In this document: positions 44,526 to 53,323 of the stretch, one piece after another | Numbering within the stretch: the stretch's first letter is position 1 | Layout: each line of letters begins with the position of its first letter | NCBI RefSeq assembly: GCF_039729195.1 | Contig: NZ_CP155796.1 | Span: 5,828,001 to 5,892,000 of the forward strand | From: Mycobacterium sp. DL | GTDB taxonomy: Bacteria > Actinomycetota > Actinomycetes > Mycobacteriales > Mycobacteriaceae | Direction of reading: 5' to 3' | DNA: 64,000 nt | Made by a program: the position numbers and the translations under genes | Notes under the pieces: generated by a model | Database searches by the model: none | The model's input: only the letters and a program-made list of their open reading frames with translations | Told to the model about the DNA's origin: nothing

Positions 44526-44545
44526 CGCCTGATCATGCACGGCGC

Positions 44546-45328
44546 CTACTGCCCGAGTTGGACGCGGAAGGTTTTTGGCCAGTCCTTGCCCGTGAGCAGG
44601 AACTCGTTGCCCTGGACGTGGGCGATGCCGTTGAGCACCTGGGCCGAGGCCGGGATTCCGCGAGCCCGCAACCCGGCGGCGTTGACGACGAGGTCGACCG
44701 ATCCGGTCTGCGGGTCGATGCGCACGATGTCGTCGCTGGGCCAGAGGTTGGCCCAGACCTGCCCACCGACGCACTCCAACTCGTTGAGGCCGTCCACCGC
44801 CCGCCCGTCGCGGGTCACGTCGACGCCACCGGTTTCGGTGAGATCGTCGGAGTTCTGGAAGCGCAGCCGGTTGGTGCCGTCGCTGCGGATCAATCGTTCG
44901 CCGTCGAAGCACAGGCCCCAGCCCTCGCCGTCCAGCGGCACTTCCCGGACGGGGGCCAACGTCGCGGTGTCCCATTCGACTGCGACCCCGTCCCGGTAGG
45001 TGAGCTGCCAGATCCGGTCGCCCACCACGGTGATGCCCTCACCGAAGTACCCGTTGGGGACTGCGGACTCCCGGCGCACCTCGCCGGTGACCGGATCGAG
45101 CTCACGCATCTGGGATGCGCCGGCAAGCCCCGTGCCCTCGTAGAGAACCGCCCCGTCGATCTCGAATCCTTGGGTGAAGGCCTCCGGGTCGTGGGCGAGC
45201 TCCTCGAGCACGACCGGTTCGATCACCGGGACGGTGTCCGAGGGTTGGGCGTGCGCGCCGGGCAGCACGGCCGCCGCGCCCACGAATGCCAGGGCGAGCC
45301 CGGCCCACATCTGACGTTTGGTCACCAA
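44546..45328 (-). CDS. Secreted glutaminyl-peptide cyclotransferase
   Basis: 260 residues with a signal peptide (MWAGLALAFVGAAAVLPGAHA). The beta-propeller sequence HDPEAFTQGFEIDGAVLYEG, ELDPVTGEVRRESAVPNGYF, GEGITVVGDRIWQLTYRDGV, LNELECVGGQVWANLWPSDD and VLNGIAHVQGNEFLLTGKDWPK is typical of bacterial/plant-type glutamine cyclotransferase, which forms N-terminal pyroglutamate on exported proteins. Length is normal. Confidence 0.9.
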   Translation of the reverse strand: MVTKRQMWAGLALAFVGAAAVLPGAHAQPSDTVPVIEPVVLEELAHDPEAFTQGFEIDGAVLYEGTGLAGASQMRELDPVTGEVRRESAVPNGYFGEGITVVGDRIWQLTYRDGVAVEWDTATLAPVREVPLDGEGWGLCFDGERLIRSDGTNRLRFQNSDDLTETGGVDVTRDGRAVDGLNELECVGGQVWANLWPSDDIVRIDPQTGSVDLVVNAAGLRARGIPASAQVLNGIAHVQGNEFLLTGKDWPKTFRVQLGQ

Positions 45329-45355
45329 GCCGTTCTACCGTGCGACGATGGCGGA

Positions 45356-46516
45356 ATGAAAGCCGTCAGCTGTCTGAACAGCACACTGGAGGTCATCGAC
45401 CTGCCTTCCCCCAGGCCCGCCGAGGGGCAATTGGTGCTCGACGTGCTGCGCTGCGGTATCTGCGGAACGGACCTGCACGCCAAGGATCATGCCGACGAAC
45501 TCACCGAGATGCTCGCCAACGTCGACTACACCGACTTCGTGCGCAGCGACACCCCGGTGGTGATGGGCCACGAGTTCAGCGGCGTGGTCGCCGACCGGGG
45601 GCGCAAGGTCGGCAAGGAGTTCGCCCCGGGCACGACGGTGGTGACGTTCCCGCTCCTGAGGGCACAGGGCGGCGTCCACCTCACCGGACTGTCCCCCAAG
45701 GCGCCCGGCGCCTATGCCGAACAAGTGCTGGCGGAGGCGTCCATGACGTTTGTGGTCCCCAACGGCCTGGATCCGGCGACCGCTGCGCTCACCGAGCCGA
45801 TGGCGGTGGCCTACCACGCGATCCGGCGCAGCGAGATCAGCCGCAAGGACGTCGCGGTCGTGCTCGGGTGCGGTCCGGTGGGGCTGGCAGTCATCTGCCA
45901 GCTGAAGGCCCGCGGCGTCGGCACGATCGTCGCCAGCGACTTCTCCCCCGGACGTCGGGCCCTGGCCCTGCGCTGTGGCGCCGACATCGTCGTCGACCCG
46001 GCGGTGGACTCTCCCTACGACGCCGTGCCGGCCAAACAGCGGGGTATGACGACGATGCCCGCGCTCTACGAGCTCGGTGTCGGGTCGATGGAGAAGCTGC
46101 GACGGCTGCCGGGCTGGTCCCACCTCTACCGCGCGGTGGACAGCCTCGGTGCCACCGCTCCCAAGCGGCCGGTGATCTTCGAGTGCGTGGGCGTGCCGGG
46201 AATGATCGACGGGGTTATCGGCGCGGCACCGCTGGCGTCGCGGATCGTCGTCGTCGGATTGTGCATGGGAGTCGACAAGTTCCGTCCGGCGATGGCGATC
46301 GGCAAGGAGATCGACATCCGGTTCGTCTTCGGTTACACCCCGTTGGAGTTCCGCGACACGCTGCACATGCTCGCCGACGGCAAGCTCGACGCCTCGGCGC
46401 TGGTGACCGGAACGGTCGGTCTCGACGGCGTCGAGACGGCGTTCCAGGCGCTCGGCGACCCCGAGAAGCACGCCAAGATCATGATCGACCCGGCCAGCGC
46501 GGCGACTGCTCCTTAG
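45356..46516 (+). CDS. Zinc-binding alcohol dehydrogenase
   Basis: 386 residues from ATG 45356. GroES domain: LRCGICGTDLHAKDH (catalytic Cys), VVMGHEFSGVVADRG (GHE). No four-Cys structural zinc lobe is seen, replaced by a shorter GVHLTGLSPKAPGAYAEQVL. Rossmann domain: VAVVLGCGPVGLAVICQLKA, IVASDFSPGRRALALRCGAD and CVGVPGMIDGVIGAAPLASR. Mycobacterial paralogues act on alcohols or polyols; substrate unknown. Confidence 0.88.
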   Translation: MKAVSCLNSTLEVIDLPSPRPAEGQLVLDVLRCGICGTDLHAKDHADELTEMLANVDYTDFVRSDTPVVMGHEFSGVVADRGRKVGKEFAPGTTVVTFPLLRAQGGVHLTGLSPKAPGAYAEQVLAEASMTFVVPNGLDPATAALTEPMAVAYHAIRRSEISRKDVAVVLGCGPVGLAVICQLKARGVGTIVASDFSPGRRALALRCGADIVVDPAVDSPYDAVPAKQRGMTTMPALYELGVGSMEKLRRLPGWSHLYRAVDSLGATAPKRPVIFECVGVPGMIDGVIGAAPLASRIVVVGLCMGVDKFRPAMAIGKEIDIRFVFGYTPLEFRDTLHMLADGKLDASALVTGTVGLDGVETAFQALGDPEKHAKIMIDPASAATAP

Positions 46517-46578
46517 CTTCGAATATCCATGGCTCGCGGGCCGGATGTGATGTCGGACCCTTCTGTGATGATGGTGTC

Positions 46579-47892
46579 ATGTCTTCGGCTGCACCGTGTT
46601 TCATCCCGAGCCCGCCCCGGGGGGCGCGACTGGAGGTGCTGTTCGACCAGTTGGCGGAGCTGGCAGGTCAGCGGAATGCGATCGACGGGCGCATCGTCGA
46701 TATCGTCGCCGAGATCGACCGAGACGGGCTGTGGTCGACTACCGGCGCTAAAACGGTCGCTGCGCTGGTGGCCTGGAAACTGGGCACCTCCCCGCACAAC
46801 GCCGAGACCCTGGTCACCGTCGCCGAACGGGTCGAGACCTTCCCGCGCTGCCTCGACGCGCTCCGTGAGGGGCGGTTCTCCCTGGATCAGGTCGGTGTCA
46901 TCGCCGAGCGCGCCGCCGACGGCTCCGATGACCACTACGCGCTGCTGACCGAGAGCGCCACGGTCTCCCAGCTGCGGATTGCGGCCAAGGCCGAACCCCG
47001 ACCCGAACCCAAGCCCCCACCGGAACCCGAAGCCGATTCTGAATTCGATTGTGAACCCGAACCGCAGCCCCCACCCGAACCCGAACGGTCGATCAGCAAG
47101 ACCAGCGACGACACCCACACCACCTACCGGATCCGGCTCCCCCACGCCGAGGCCGCGACGGTCGACGCCGCGCTGGCCTCACACCTCGACGGGTTGGTCG
47201 CCGACTGGAAACACCACCACGACACCGGTGAGTCGGTCAGTGAGCAGGCGCCGCCGTTCCCGAGCACCATCGATGCGTTCATGAGCGTCATCGAGGCCGG
47301 CTGGGACACCGAGGTCGCCCGCCGCCCGCACGGGCAGCGCACCACCGCGGTGATCCACGTCGACGCCGACTCCCACGTCGCCGCCCTGCACCTCGGACCC
47401 TTACTGTCCGAGGATGACCGCCGATTCCTGCTCTGTGATGCGACCTGCGAAGTCTGGTTCCAACGCCACGGCCAGGTAATCGGTGCCGGGCGGGCCACCC
47501 GCACGGTCAACCGCCGGTTGCGCCGCGCGCTGGAACACCGGGACCGCTGCTGTGTGGTCCCCGGCTGCGGCGCGACCCGCGGACTGCACGCCCACCATCT
47601 CCGGCACTGGGAGGACGGCGGCCTCACCGAGCTGTGCAACCTGGCTCTCGTCTGTCCGTACCACCACCGCGCCCATCACCGCGGCCTGATCACCATCACC
47701 GGACCCGCCGATCGCCTGGTCGTCACCGACCACACCGGCCAACCACTGACCAACCGATCGTTGGCCCGACCACCCACCACACCCCCACCCGCAGTAGCTC
47801 CCTACGCCGGACCCACCGGCGAACGCGCCCAATGGAAGTGGTACCACCCCTACCAACCACAACCACCACCAGCCACCGACAAAGCGAGCTAG
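46579..47892 (+). CDS. DUF222/HNH endonuclease of the 13E12 repeat family
   Basis: 437 residues from ATG 46579. The N-terminal DUF222 domain (LAELAGQRNAIDGRIVDIVA, ALVAWKLGTSPHNAETLVTV, REGRFSLDQVGVIAERA) is followed by a Pro/Glu-rich insert (residues about 138-173) and the C-terminal HNH domain (CCVVPGCGATRGLHAHHLRHWEDGGLTELCNLALVCPYHHRAHHRG). Members are multicopy in mycobacteria and related to REP13E12 of M. tuberculosis, where phiRv1 integrates. Here the gene is intact and the resident element uses a different site. Confidence 0.9.
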   Translation: MSSAAPCFIPSPPRGARLEVLFDQLAELAGQRNAIDGRIVDIVAEIDRDGLWSTTGAKTVAALVAWKLGTSPHNAETLVTVAERVETFPRCLDALREGRFSLDQVGVIAERAADGSDDHYALLTESATVSQLRIAAKAEPRPEPKPPPEPEADSEFDCEPEPQPPPEPERSISKTSDDTHTTYRIRLPHAEAATVDAALASHLDGLVADWKHHHDTGESVSEQAPPFPSTIDAFMSVIEAGWDTEVARRPHGQRTTAVIHVDADSHVAALHLGPLLSEDDRRFLLCDATCEVWFQRHGQVIGAGRATRTVNRRLRRALEHRDRCCVVPGCGATRGLHAHHLRHWEDGGLTELCNLALVCPYHHRAHHRGLITITGPADRLVVTDHTGQPLTNRSLARPPTTPPPAVAPYAGPTGERAQWKWYHPYQPQPPPATDKAS

Positions 47893-47915
47893 AGGCCGAG
47901 GTTTCTAGCCGTCCC

Positions 47916-49097
47916 TCACTCGCCGAGCCCCAACCTGTTCTCGGGATCGCCCGGCACCCAGGTGCAATCGACCTGCAGGCGGTTGCCCATGTCTCTGGCC
48001 CGCCGTAGCAGCCGCTGTCCGAGATCGAGTTGTCCAGGCTCCCAGCGGGACAGCGCATCGGTGATGTCCGCACTCTGTGACAGTGCGTCGTGAAGTGCCC
48101 AGGCGTCCGCGGCCGCCTTCGCCGTACCCGCCGCGGGATGGGGCCGCACCGTGCTGGCGGCATCGCCGAGAAGTACCACGCGCCCCATGGCCATCCGGCT
48201 CGCACCCACGTCGTAGACAGCCTGCAGGAACGGCTGCTCGGTGCGCAGCACCACTTCAGCTGCCGCGGGTGCCAACAGCTCGCTTGCCGCCGAACGCATT
48301 TCGTCGATGAAGCGGTCCTGGACGTGACCGGGGTGCAGTGAGACACCGGCCGGCACCCCGCTCTTGTCGGTCATCAGCTCGTCGAGTTCGTATCCCTCGG
48401 CGACGTTGCGGTACCACACGTAGTTCAGCAATCGCTCGCCCACGGTCAACCCGCCGGACGGCGACGGAATCGGATAGACGGGCATGTGGGTGAGCGGTGC
48501 GACGCTGTAGGTGACCGAGTCGTGCAACAACTCGAACGTTTCTGCTGAAACCTGACTTTCGGGAACCATGCCCCGCCAACCCACGTACCCCGCGTACTCG
48601 AGGCGGGCGTCGGGAGAGATCCGGCGCCGGCTCGGCGAACCGACGCCGTCGGCGCAGACCACCAGGTCGGCCACCTCGCGCCGGCCTGAGGCGAACCGCA
48701 CCTCGACACCTTCGGCATCCTGGTCGAACCCCGCCGCGTACTCGCCGAGGTGGTAGTGATCGGTGCCGAAATCCGCGAGCAGGGCCCGATGGAACGTGCC
48801 CCACGACGTGAAGCTCCACAGCGCGGGCTCACGGTAGAGGACCGTATTGCCCTCACCCAGGTACTGCATGAAATCCGTTGAGGTGCTGACGGTCTCGGGG
48901 TGCTGGTCGCTGCACTCGACGAACCAGCGCAGCGTTTCGGGATGCAGGACGATCCCTCCGCCCCGGCCGTCGAGGTCTGTCGGGGTGCGCTCGAAGACCT
49001 CGACGTCGAAACCGAGCCTGCGCAGCAGCAGAGCTGTGGTCAGGCCGCCGATCGACCCCCCGACGACCACGGCCCGCTGTCCGCTCCAGTCCTGCAC
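47916..49097 (-). CDS. FAD monooxygenase, 2,6-dihydroxypyridine hydroxylase-like (copy B)
   Basis: 393 residues from GTG 49097. FAD-binding RAVVVGGSIGGLTTALLLRR, PTDLDGRGGGIVLHPETLRW, ADLVVCADGVGSPSRRRISP (DG motif), and RMAMGRVVLLGDAASTVRPH (GD motif) define a group A aromatic hydroxylase. The blocks EYAGYVGWRG, NYVWYRNVAEGYELDELMTD, RPHPAAGTAKAAADAWAL and C-terminal WVPGDPENRLGLG match the pattern of 2,6-dihydroxypyridine 3-monooxygenase of the nicotine pathway. It is a close paralogue of 49578-50786. A pyridine or other heteroaromatic substrate is inferred. Confidence 0.85.
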   Translation of the reverse strand: MQDWSGQRAVVVGGSIGGLTTALLLRRLGFDVEVFERTPTDLDGRGGGIVLHPETLRWFVECSDQHPETVSTSTDFMQYLGEGNTVLYREPALWSFTSWGTFHRALLADFGTDHYHLGEYAAGFDQDAEGVEVRFASGRREVADLVVCADGVGSPSRRRISPDARLEYAGYVGWRGMVPESQVSAETFELLHDSVTYSVAPLTHMPVYPIPSPSGGLTVGERLLNYVWYRNVAEGYELDELMTDKSGVPAGVSLHPGHVQDRFIDEMRSAASELLAPAAAEVVLRTEQPFLQAVYDVGASRMAMGRVVLLGDAASTVRPHPAAGTAKAAADAWALHDALSQSADITDALSRWEPGQLDLGQRLLRRARDMGNRLQVDCTWVPGDPENRLGLGE

Positions 49098-49124
49098 AGC
49101 GCCAACACTAGCGGCCGATCGCCC

Positions 49125-49559
49125 TCACAGATCCAAGGGCGGGTTGGCCGAGTCGAGATGCTCGACCGTGGTGAACACGAGGTCGTCCGCACCGACGTTC
49201 TCGATGTCGTGCAGCAGATACTCGCCTGCTGCGAAGGTGAAATGACGTGTCTCGCCGGCGTCGTAGGCCACCTCCCGGGTGGTGCCGTCAGCGGTGTGCT
49301 GTCTGCTGCGGCCCGCCGTGACCGCCGTCCAGAAGTAGTCCAGGACGTGCCGGTGGGCATGCCAGCGCTGGCCGGGCGCCAATCGGATCTCCCACACCCG
49401 CACCCTGTCGTTCTCACTGAGCAGTCGCGAGCCGACGAACCCGTCGTGGGAGTGGGTTTCGAACTCGGCCCGTAGCTCGTCGCTCCACCCGTCGAAGTCG
49501 GTGCCGACGACGCTGCCCGCCAGCGGTGCGTCGGTGAGAAAGTCTCTGGTATCGGTCAT
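49125..49559 (-). CDS. Cupin-domain protein between the two monooxygenases
   Basis: 144 residues from ATG 49559. Single cupin barrel: VRVWEIRLAPGQRWHAHRHVLDYFWTAVTAGRS holds the first motif (His-x-His), and AGETRHFTFAAGEYLLHDIENVGADDLVFTTVE the second. Metal-binding cupins in such clusters act as dioxygenases, isomerases or carriers of unstable ring-cleavage products. It lies 27 bp beyond copy A's neighbour space and upstream of copy B, all on one strand. Confidence 0.8.
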   Translation of the reverse strand: MTDTRDFLTDAPLAGSVVGTDFDGWSDELRAEFETHSHDGFVGSRLLSENDRVRVWEIRLAPGQRWHAHRHVLDYFWTAVTAGRSRQHTADGTTREVAYDAGETRHFTFAAGEYLLHDIENVGADDLVFTTVEHLDSANPPLDL

Positions 49560-49577
49560 CTCGATCCTCTCGTTTCT

Positions 49578-50786
49578 CTAGCGGCCCGGGCCGTAGAGCC
49601 CGAACCGGTTCTCCGGGTCACCCGGCCACCAGGTGCAGTCGACCTGGGAGCGGGTCCCCATCTCCTTGACCCGGCGCAGCAGTCGCTGGCCGAGCTCGAG
49701 CTGTCCGGGCTCCCACTTGGCGAGCGCCTCGGTGATGTCGGCGCTGTCGGACAGCGCGTCGTAGAGTGCCCAGGCGTTCGCCGCGGCCTTCGCGGTGCCG
49801 GCCGCAGCGTGCGGGCGAGCCGCACTGGCGGCATCACCGACGAGTGCCACCCGCCCCAGCGCCATCTGCTGCGCGCCCAGGTCGTACACCGCCTGCAGGT
49901 AGGGCTGCTCGGTGCGCAGCACCACCTCGGCGGCGGCGGGGGCCAGCACTTCAGCAGCTGCCGAACGCATTTCGTCGACGAACCGGCCCTGGACCTGACC
50001 GGGGTGCAGGGACACACCGGCGATGAAGCCGCGCTTGTCGGTCATCAGTTCGTCGAGCTCGTATCCCTCGGCGACATTGCGGTACCAGACGTAGTTCAGC
50101 AGTCGCTCACCCACTGCCAGCCCGCCGTCGGTCGAGGGGATCGGGTAGACGTTGATGTGGGTGTGCGGTCCGACGCTGTAACTGATCGAATCATGCAGCA
50201 GCTCAAAGGTCTCCGCCGAAACCTGACTTTCGGGCACTGTCCCACGCCACCCTACATACCCGGAGTACTCGAGCTCGGAGTCCGGTGAGATCCGCTTGCG
50301 GCTCGGTGACCCGATACCGTCGGCGAACACCACCAGTTCGGCGCGTTCCTGGCGGCCCGAGGTGAACCGCACGTCGACCCCGTCGGCGTCCTGGTCGAAA
50401 CCTGACGCGTATTCACCGAGGTGATAGTGATCGGTACCGAAGTCGGCCAGCAGGGCCCGGTAGAACGTGCCCCACGACGTGTAACTCCACGGCGCGTCCT
50501 CGCGATGCAGCACCGAGTTGTCCATCCCCAGGTACTGCACGTAATGGGTCGATGTGCTGACGTTCTCGGGATGCTGATCGCTGCATTCGACGAACCAGCG
50601 CAGCGTGTCCGGTTGCAGGACGATGCCACCGCCCCGCCCGTCGAGATCGGTGGGCGTGCGCTCGTAGACATCGACGTCGAAACCCAGCCGGCGCAGCAGC
50701 AGCGCCGTCGTGAGGCCACCGATCGACCCCCCGACGACCAGTGCGCGCCGGCCGCTCCAGTCCTGACGTCGCGCGAGATCATTCAT
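49578..50786 (-). CDS. FAD monooxygenase, 2,6-dihydroxypyridine hydroxylase-like (copy A)
   Basis: 402 residues from ATG 50786 (MNDLARRQDWSGRRALVVGG). The same motifs as copy B are present: ALVVGGSIGGLTTALLLRRL, ELVVFADGIGSPSRKRISPD, QMALGRVALVGDAASAARPH, YSGYVGWRG, NYVWYRNVAEGYELDELMTD and WWPGDPENRFGLYG. Most positions are identical to copy B over the full length, so the pair arose by duplication within the cluster. The start overlaps the amidohydrolase stop by 8 bp. Small substitutions (SVGPHTHINVYPIPSTDG against SVAPLTHMPVYPIPSPSG) may change substrate range. Confidence 0.87.
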   Translation of the reverse strand: MNDLARRQDWSGRRALVVGGSIGGLTTALLLRRLGFDVDVYERTPTDLDGRGGGIVLQPDTLRWFVECSDQHPENVSTSTHYVQYLGMDNSVLHREDAPWSYTSWGTFYRALLADFGTDHYHLGEYASGFDQDADGVDVRFTSGRQERAELVVFADGIGSPSRKRISPDSELEYSGYVGWRGTVPESQVSAETFELLHDSISYSVGPHTHINVYPIPSTDGGLAVGERLLNYVWYRNVAEGYELDELMTDKRGFIAGVSLHPGQVQGRFVDEMRSAAAEVLAPAAAEVVLRTEQPYLQAVYDLGAQQMALGRVALVGDAASAARPHAAAGTAKAAANAWALYDALSDSADITEALAKWEPGQLELGQRLLRRVKEMGTRSQVDCTWWPGDPENRFGLYGPGR

Positions 50787-51762
50787 CGCTTTCTCCTGTG
50801 TCGAGCCCGAGGAATGCCCGGGCGTTGGTCTCCAGTACGGCGTCGTCGATGTTCGCCGCGTGCGGTAGGTGCAGAGGGTCGTCGGTGCCCATGTCGAACG
50901 GATAGTCGCTGCCGCACATCAGTCTGCTCGGATCTGCTTGTGCAGCAAGGAGTTCCAGGGCCGAGACGTCGTGGGTAAGGGTGTCGAACCACAGTTCGGC
51001 GAACATCTCCCGTGGAGATCGGGTTGCGGCGGCGCGGACGTCGGCACGCTGCTGCCAGCCATGCTCCCAGCGTCCGACCAACCCCGGCGCGCAGCCGCCT
51101 CCGTGCACCAGGCAGATCCGCAGCCCCGGCAACTCGTCGATCACCCCGCCGAGGGTCAGCGCGGCCGCAGCGGTCGCGGACTCCACGGGGTTGCCGATCA
51201 GGTTGACCAGGTAGTAGGACGTCCACTCCGGTCGGGGCAGCTGCATCGGGTGTACCAGCACGGCGAGGTCGTGTTCGGCTGCGGCGGCGAGGATCTCCCG
51301 CATGGGTGCGACGTCGAACGAGGTGGCACCGAGCAACGGCGGCAAGCTGATACCCCGGATCGCCTCGGAAGCCATGGCGTCCATCTGCTTACCGGCAGCC
51401 ACCGGGTCGTGCAGCGAGACCAGACCCAGTCCCACGAGCCTGCCGTCGCTGTCCCGGCAGACCTTGTCCAGCGCCTCGTTGAAGGAACCGACGAATTCGT
51501 CGACACCGTCTGCCTCGGCGACGGGGAACGCGAACGGCGGGGCCGACAGCACCCGTGCGCCCAGCCCAGCCGCATCGGTGTCGGCGAGCACCTGAGCCAC
51601 GTCGCTCATCGCCGCGGTCCTGATGGACAGCGGTAGCTCCCCGAGGTGCAGTTGGCCCTCGTGGTCACGAAGTGGCGGCACCGGGGACCCCGGTGCGAGG
51701 CCGAACAGATCCTCCGGCAGCCAGTGCGCATGGACGTCGATGGGACCGGGTCGCAGGCTCAT
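50779..51762 (-). CDS. Amidohydrolase of the ACMSD/decarboxylase type
   Basis: 327 residues from ATG 51762, overlapping the ATPase stop. It starts with the metal motif GPIDVHAHWLPEDLFGLAPG (DxHxH), has VLVHPMQLPRP and LRICLVHGGGCAPGLVGRWE, and ends with LMCGSDYPFDMGTDDPLHLP (the final Asp of the metal site). These are the positions of amidohydrolase-2 enzymes such as aminocarboxymuconate-semialdehyde decarboxylase and salicylate/resorcylate decarboxylases. In this cluster it may decarboxylate or hydrolyse a ring-derived acid. Confidence 0.87.
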   Translation of the reverse strand: MSLRPGPIDVHAHWLPEDLFGLAPGSPVPPLRDHEGQLHLGELPLSIRTAAMSDVAQVLADTDAAGLGARVLSAPPFAFPVAEADGVDEFVGSFNEALDKVCRDSDGRLVGLGLVSLHDPVAAGKQMDAMASEAIRGISLPPLLGATSFDVAPMREILAAAAEHDLAVLVHPMQLPRPEWTSYYLVNLIGNPVESATAAAALTLGGVIDELPGLRICLVHGGGCAPGLVGRWEHGWQQRADVRAAATRSPREMFAELWFDTLTHDVSALELLAAQADPSRLMCGSDYPFDMGTDDPLHLPHAANIDDAVLETNARAFLGLDTGESDE

Positions 51763-52505
51763 ACCGCCGCACCCATCGCCTCGAGTGCCTCGAACCGGGC
51801 GAGCACTTCGGCCTGCAGCACCGCGACGGCGGGGTCGGAAGCCTTGCGGGGCCGGGGCAGGTCGACGTCGATGATCTCGTGGATCTGCCCACCCGGTGCC
51901 AGCACGACGATGCGGTCGGACAGTTGCACGGCCTCGGTCACGTCGTGGGTGACGAACATGACGGTTCTGCGTGACTCCAGCCAGATGCGCTCGAGGTGCT
52001 CACGCAGCGTGCGCGAGGTCATCGCGTCGAGGTGGCTGAACGGTTCGTCCATCAGCAGGACATCGGGCTCCACGGCGAACGCCCTCGCGATGCCGATGCG
52101 CTGCTGCTGTCCCCCGGACAACTGGGCCGGGTAGCGGTCGGCGCAATGACTCAACCCGACGAGATCCAGGTAGTGCCGGGCCCGCTCCTGCCAACCGTCG
52201 CGCTCGTGCTGCACGAAACCGAGGTTGGCGATCACCGTGCGCCACGGCAGCAGCCGCGGGTCCTGGAAGACGTACCCGACCCGGGCATCCCGCGATCCCG
52301 ACTTCAGGCTGACGCTGCCCGAGGTGTGTGTCTCGATACCCGACACGATGTTGAGCAGGGTGGTCTTCCCGCTCCCCGACGGACCGACGACGGAGACGAA
52401 CGTCTCGCCGGAGATCGTCAGGTCGACGCCGTCGATCACGCGTGTGACCTCGCCGCGACGGTCGGTGAATTCCTTCACCAGGTTCTTGATCTCGATGGAG
52501 GCCAT
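51759..52505 (-). CDS. ABC importer ATPase, SsuB/TauB type
   Basis: 248 residues from ATG 52505 (MASIEIKNLVKEFTDRRGEV). Walker A SVVGPSGSGKTTLLNIVSGI, Q-loop VGYVFQDPRLLPWRTVIANL, signature AQLSGGQQQRIGIARAFAVE, Walker B DVLLMDEPFSHLDAMTSRTL, H-loop VMFVTHDVTEAVQ. The short RxG-type loop and lack of a TOBE domain fit nitrate/sulfonate/taurine importers. Overlaps the amidohydrolase gene, so import and catabolism are one transcript. Confidence 0.9.
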   Translation of the reverse strand: MASIEIKNLVKEFTDRRGEVTRVIDGVDLTISGETFVSVVGPSGSGKTTLLNIVSGIETHTSGSVSLKSGSRDARVGYVFQDPRLLPWRTVIANLGFVQHERDGWQERARHYLDLVGLSHCADRYPAQLSGGQQQRIGIARAFAVEPDVLLMDEPFSHLDAMTSRTLREHLERIWLESRRTVMFVTHDVTEAVQLSDRIVVLAPGGQIHEIIDVDLPRPRKASDPAVAVLQAEVLARFEALEAMGAAV

Positions 52506-52534
52506 GGCTTCTCGCTCTCGTTGGTGGTGGGATG

Positions 52535-53323
52535 TCAGACGTTGCGCCAGCGGGTGGCGTAGCGCTCGATGGGGCCGAGGATCAGCAGATCGGCGATGAC
52601 CAGCAGCAGGATGAAGACCAGCACCCAGGCCAGGAAGCCGTCGAGCTGGTTGGCGTCGTACCAGTAACGCGCCCGCCACCCGACGCCGGAGGTGGCGCCG
52701 AACCACTCGGCGAGCAGCAACCCGTTCCAGGCGCTCATGATCGCGAAACGCACTGCAGCGACGGTGGATCCGGCGACGGCGGGGGCAACGATCTGGCGCA
52801 GCACCCGCTCCCTGGGAACCCCGAACGCCCGAGACATCAGGATCAGATCTGCCGGCACCGCCCGGGTGGCCTTGGCGATGTTGACGACGACGAACGGCAG
52901 ACCCGACAGGAACACCGTCACCACCGGGGTCAGCCAGCCGAAGCCGAACCACATCGTGGTCAGCAACGCCCAGATCACCGCGGGAATGGCCAGCGCCGCC
53001 GCGTTGAGGTCGGAGAACGCCAGGTCCGCCACCCGGGAGAGACCCATCACCACACCGATGACGGCGCCGATGACGAGGGCCAGCGCCAAGCCCAGCAGGA
53101 ATCGGTTCATGCTGATCGCGAGGTTGTGCCACAGTTCCCCGGCGGCCGACTCCGAACCCAGGCGGGCCACGGCCTCGGCAGGCGAGGGCACCCGGTTGCC
53201 GAACACGACGGCGAGTTGCCAGGCACCGAAGATCGTGAGCACGGCGGCAAGAACTGCTGCGGCCGAAACGCTCTGGCCGCGGAGCTGGGTCCGCCAAGCC
53301 GTCATGGTGGTCGCGGTGGTCAT
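52535..53323 (-). CDS. ABC importer permease, SsuC type (second)
   Basis: 262 residues from ATG 53323, overlapping the first permease's stop (ATGA). Six helices; the cytoplasmic loop is DLILMSRAFGVPRERVLRQIVAPAVAGSTVAAVRF (EAA-like). Two non-identical SsuC-type permeases occur in tandem, suggesting a heterodimer. The start further upstream seen in frame would cover the other permease and is rejected. Confidence 0.87.
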   Translation of the reverse strand: MTTATTMTAWRTQLRGQSVSAAAVLAAVLTIFGAWQLAVVFGNRVPSPAEAVARLGSESAAGELWHNLAISMNRFLLGLALALVIGAVIGVVMGLSRVADLAFSDLNAAALAIPAVIWALLTTMWFGFGWLTPVVTVFLSGLPFVVVNIAKATRAVPADLILMSRAFGVPRERVLRQIVAPAVAGSTVAAVRFAIMSAWNGLLLAEWFGATSGVGWRARYWYDANQLDGFLAWVLVFILLLVIADLLILGPIERYATRWRNV

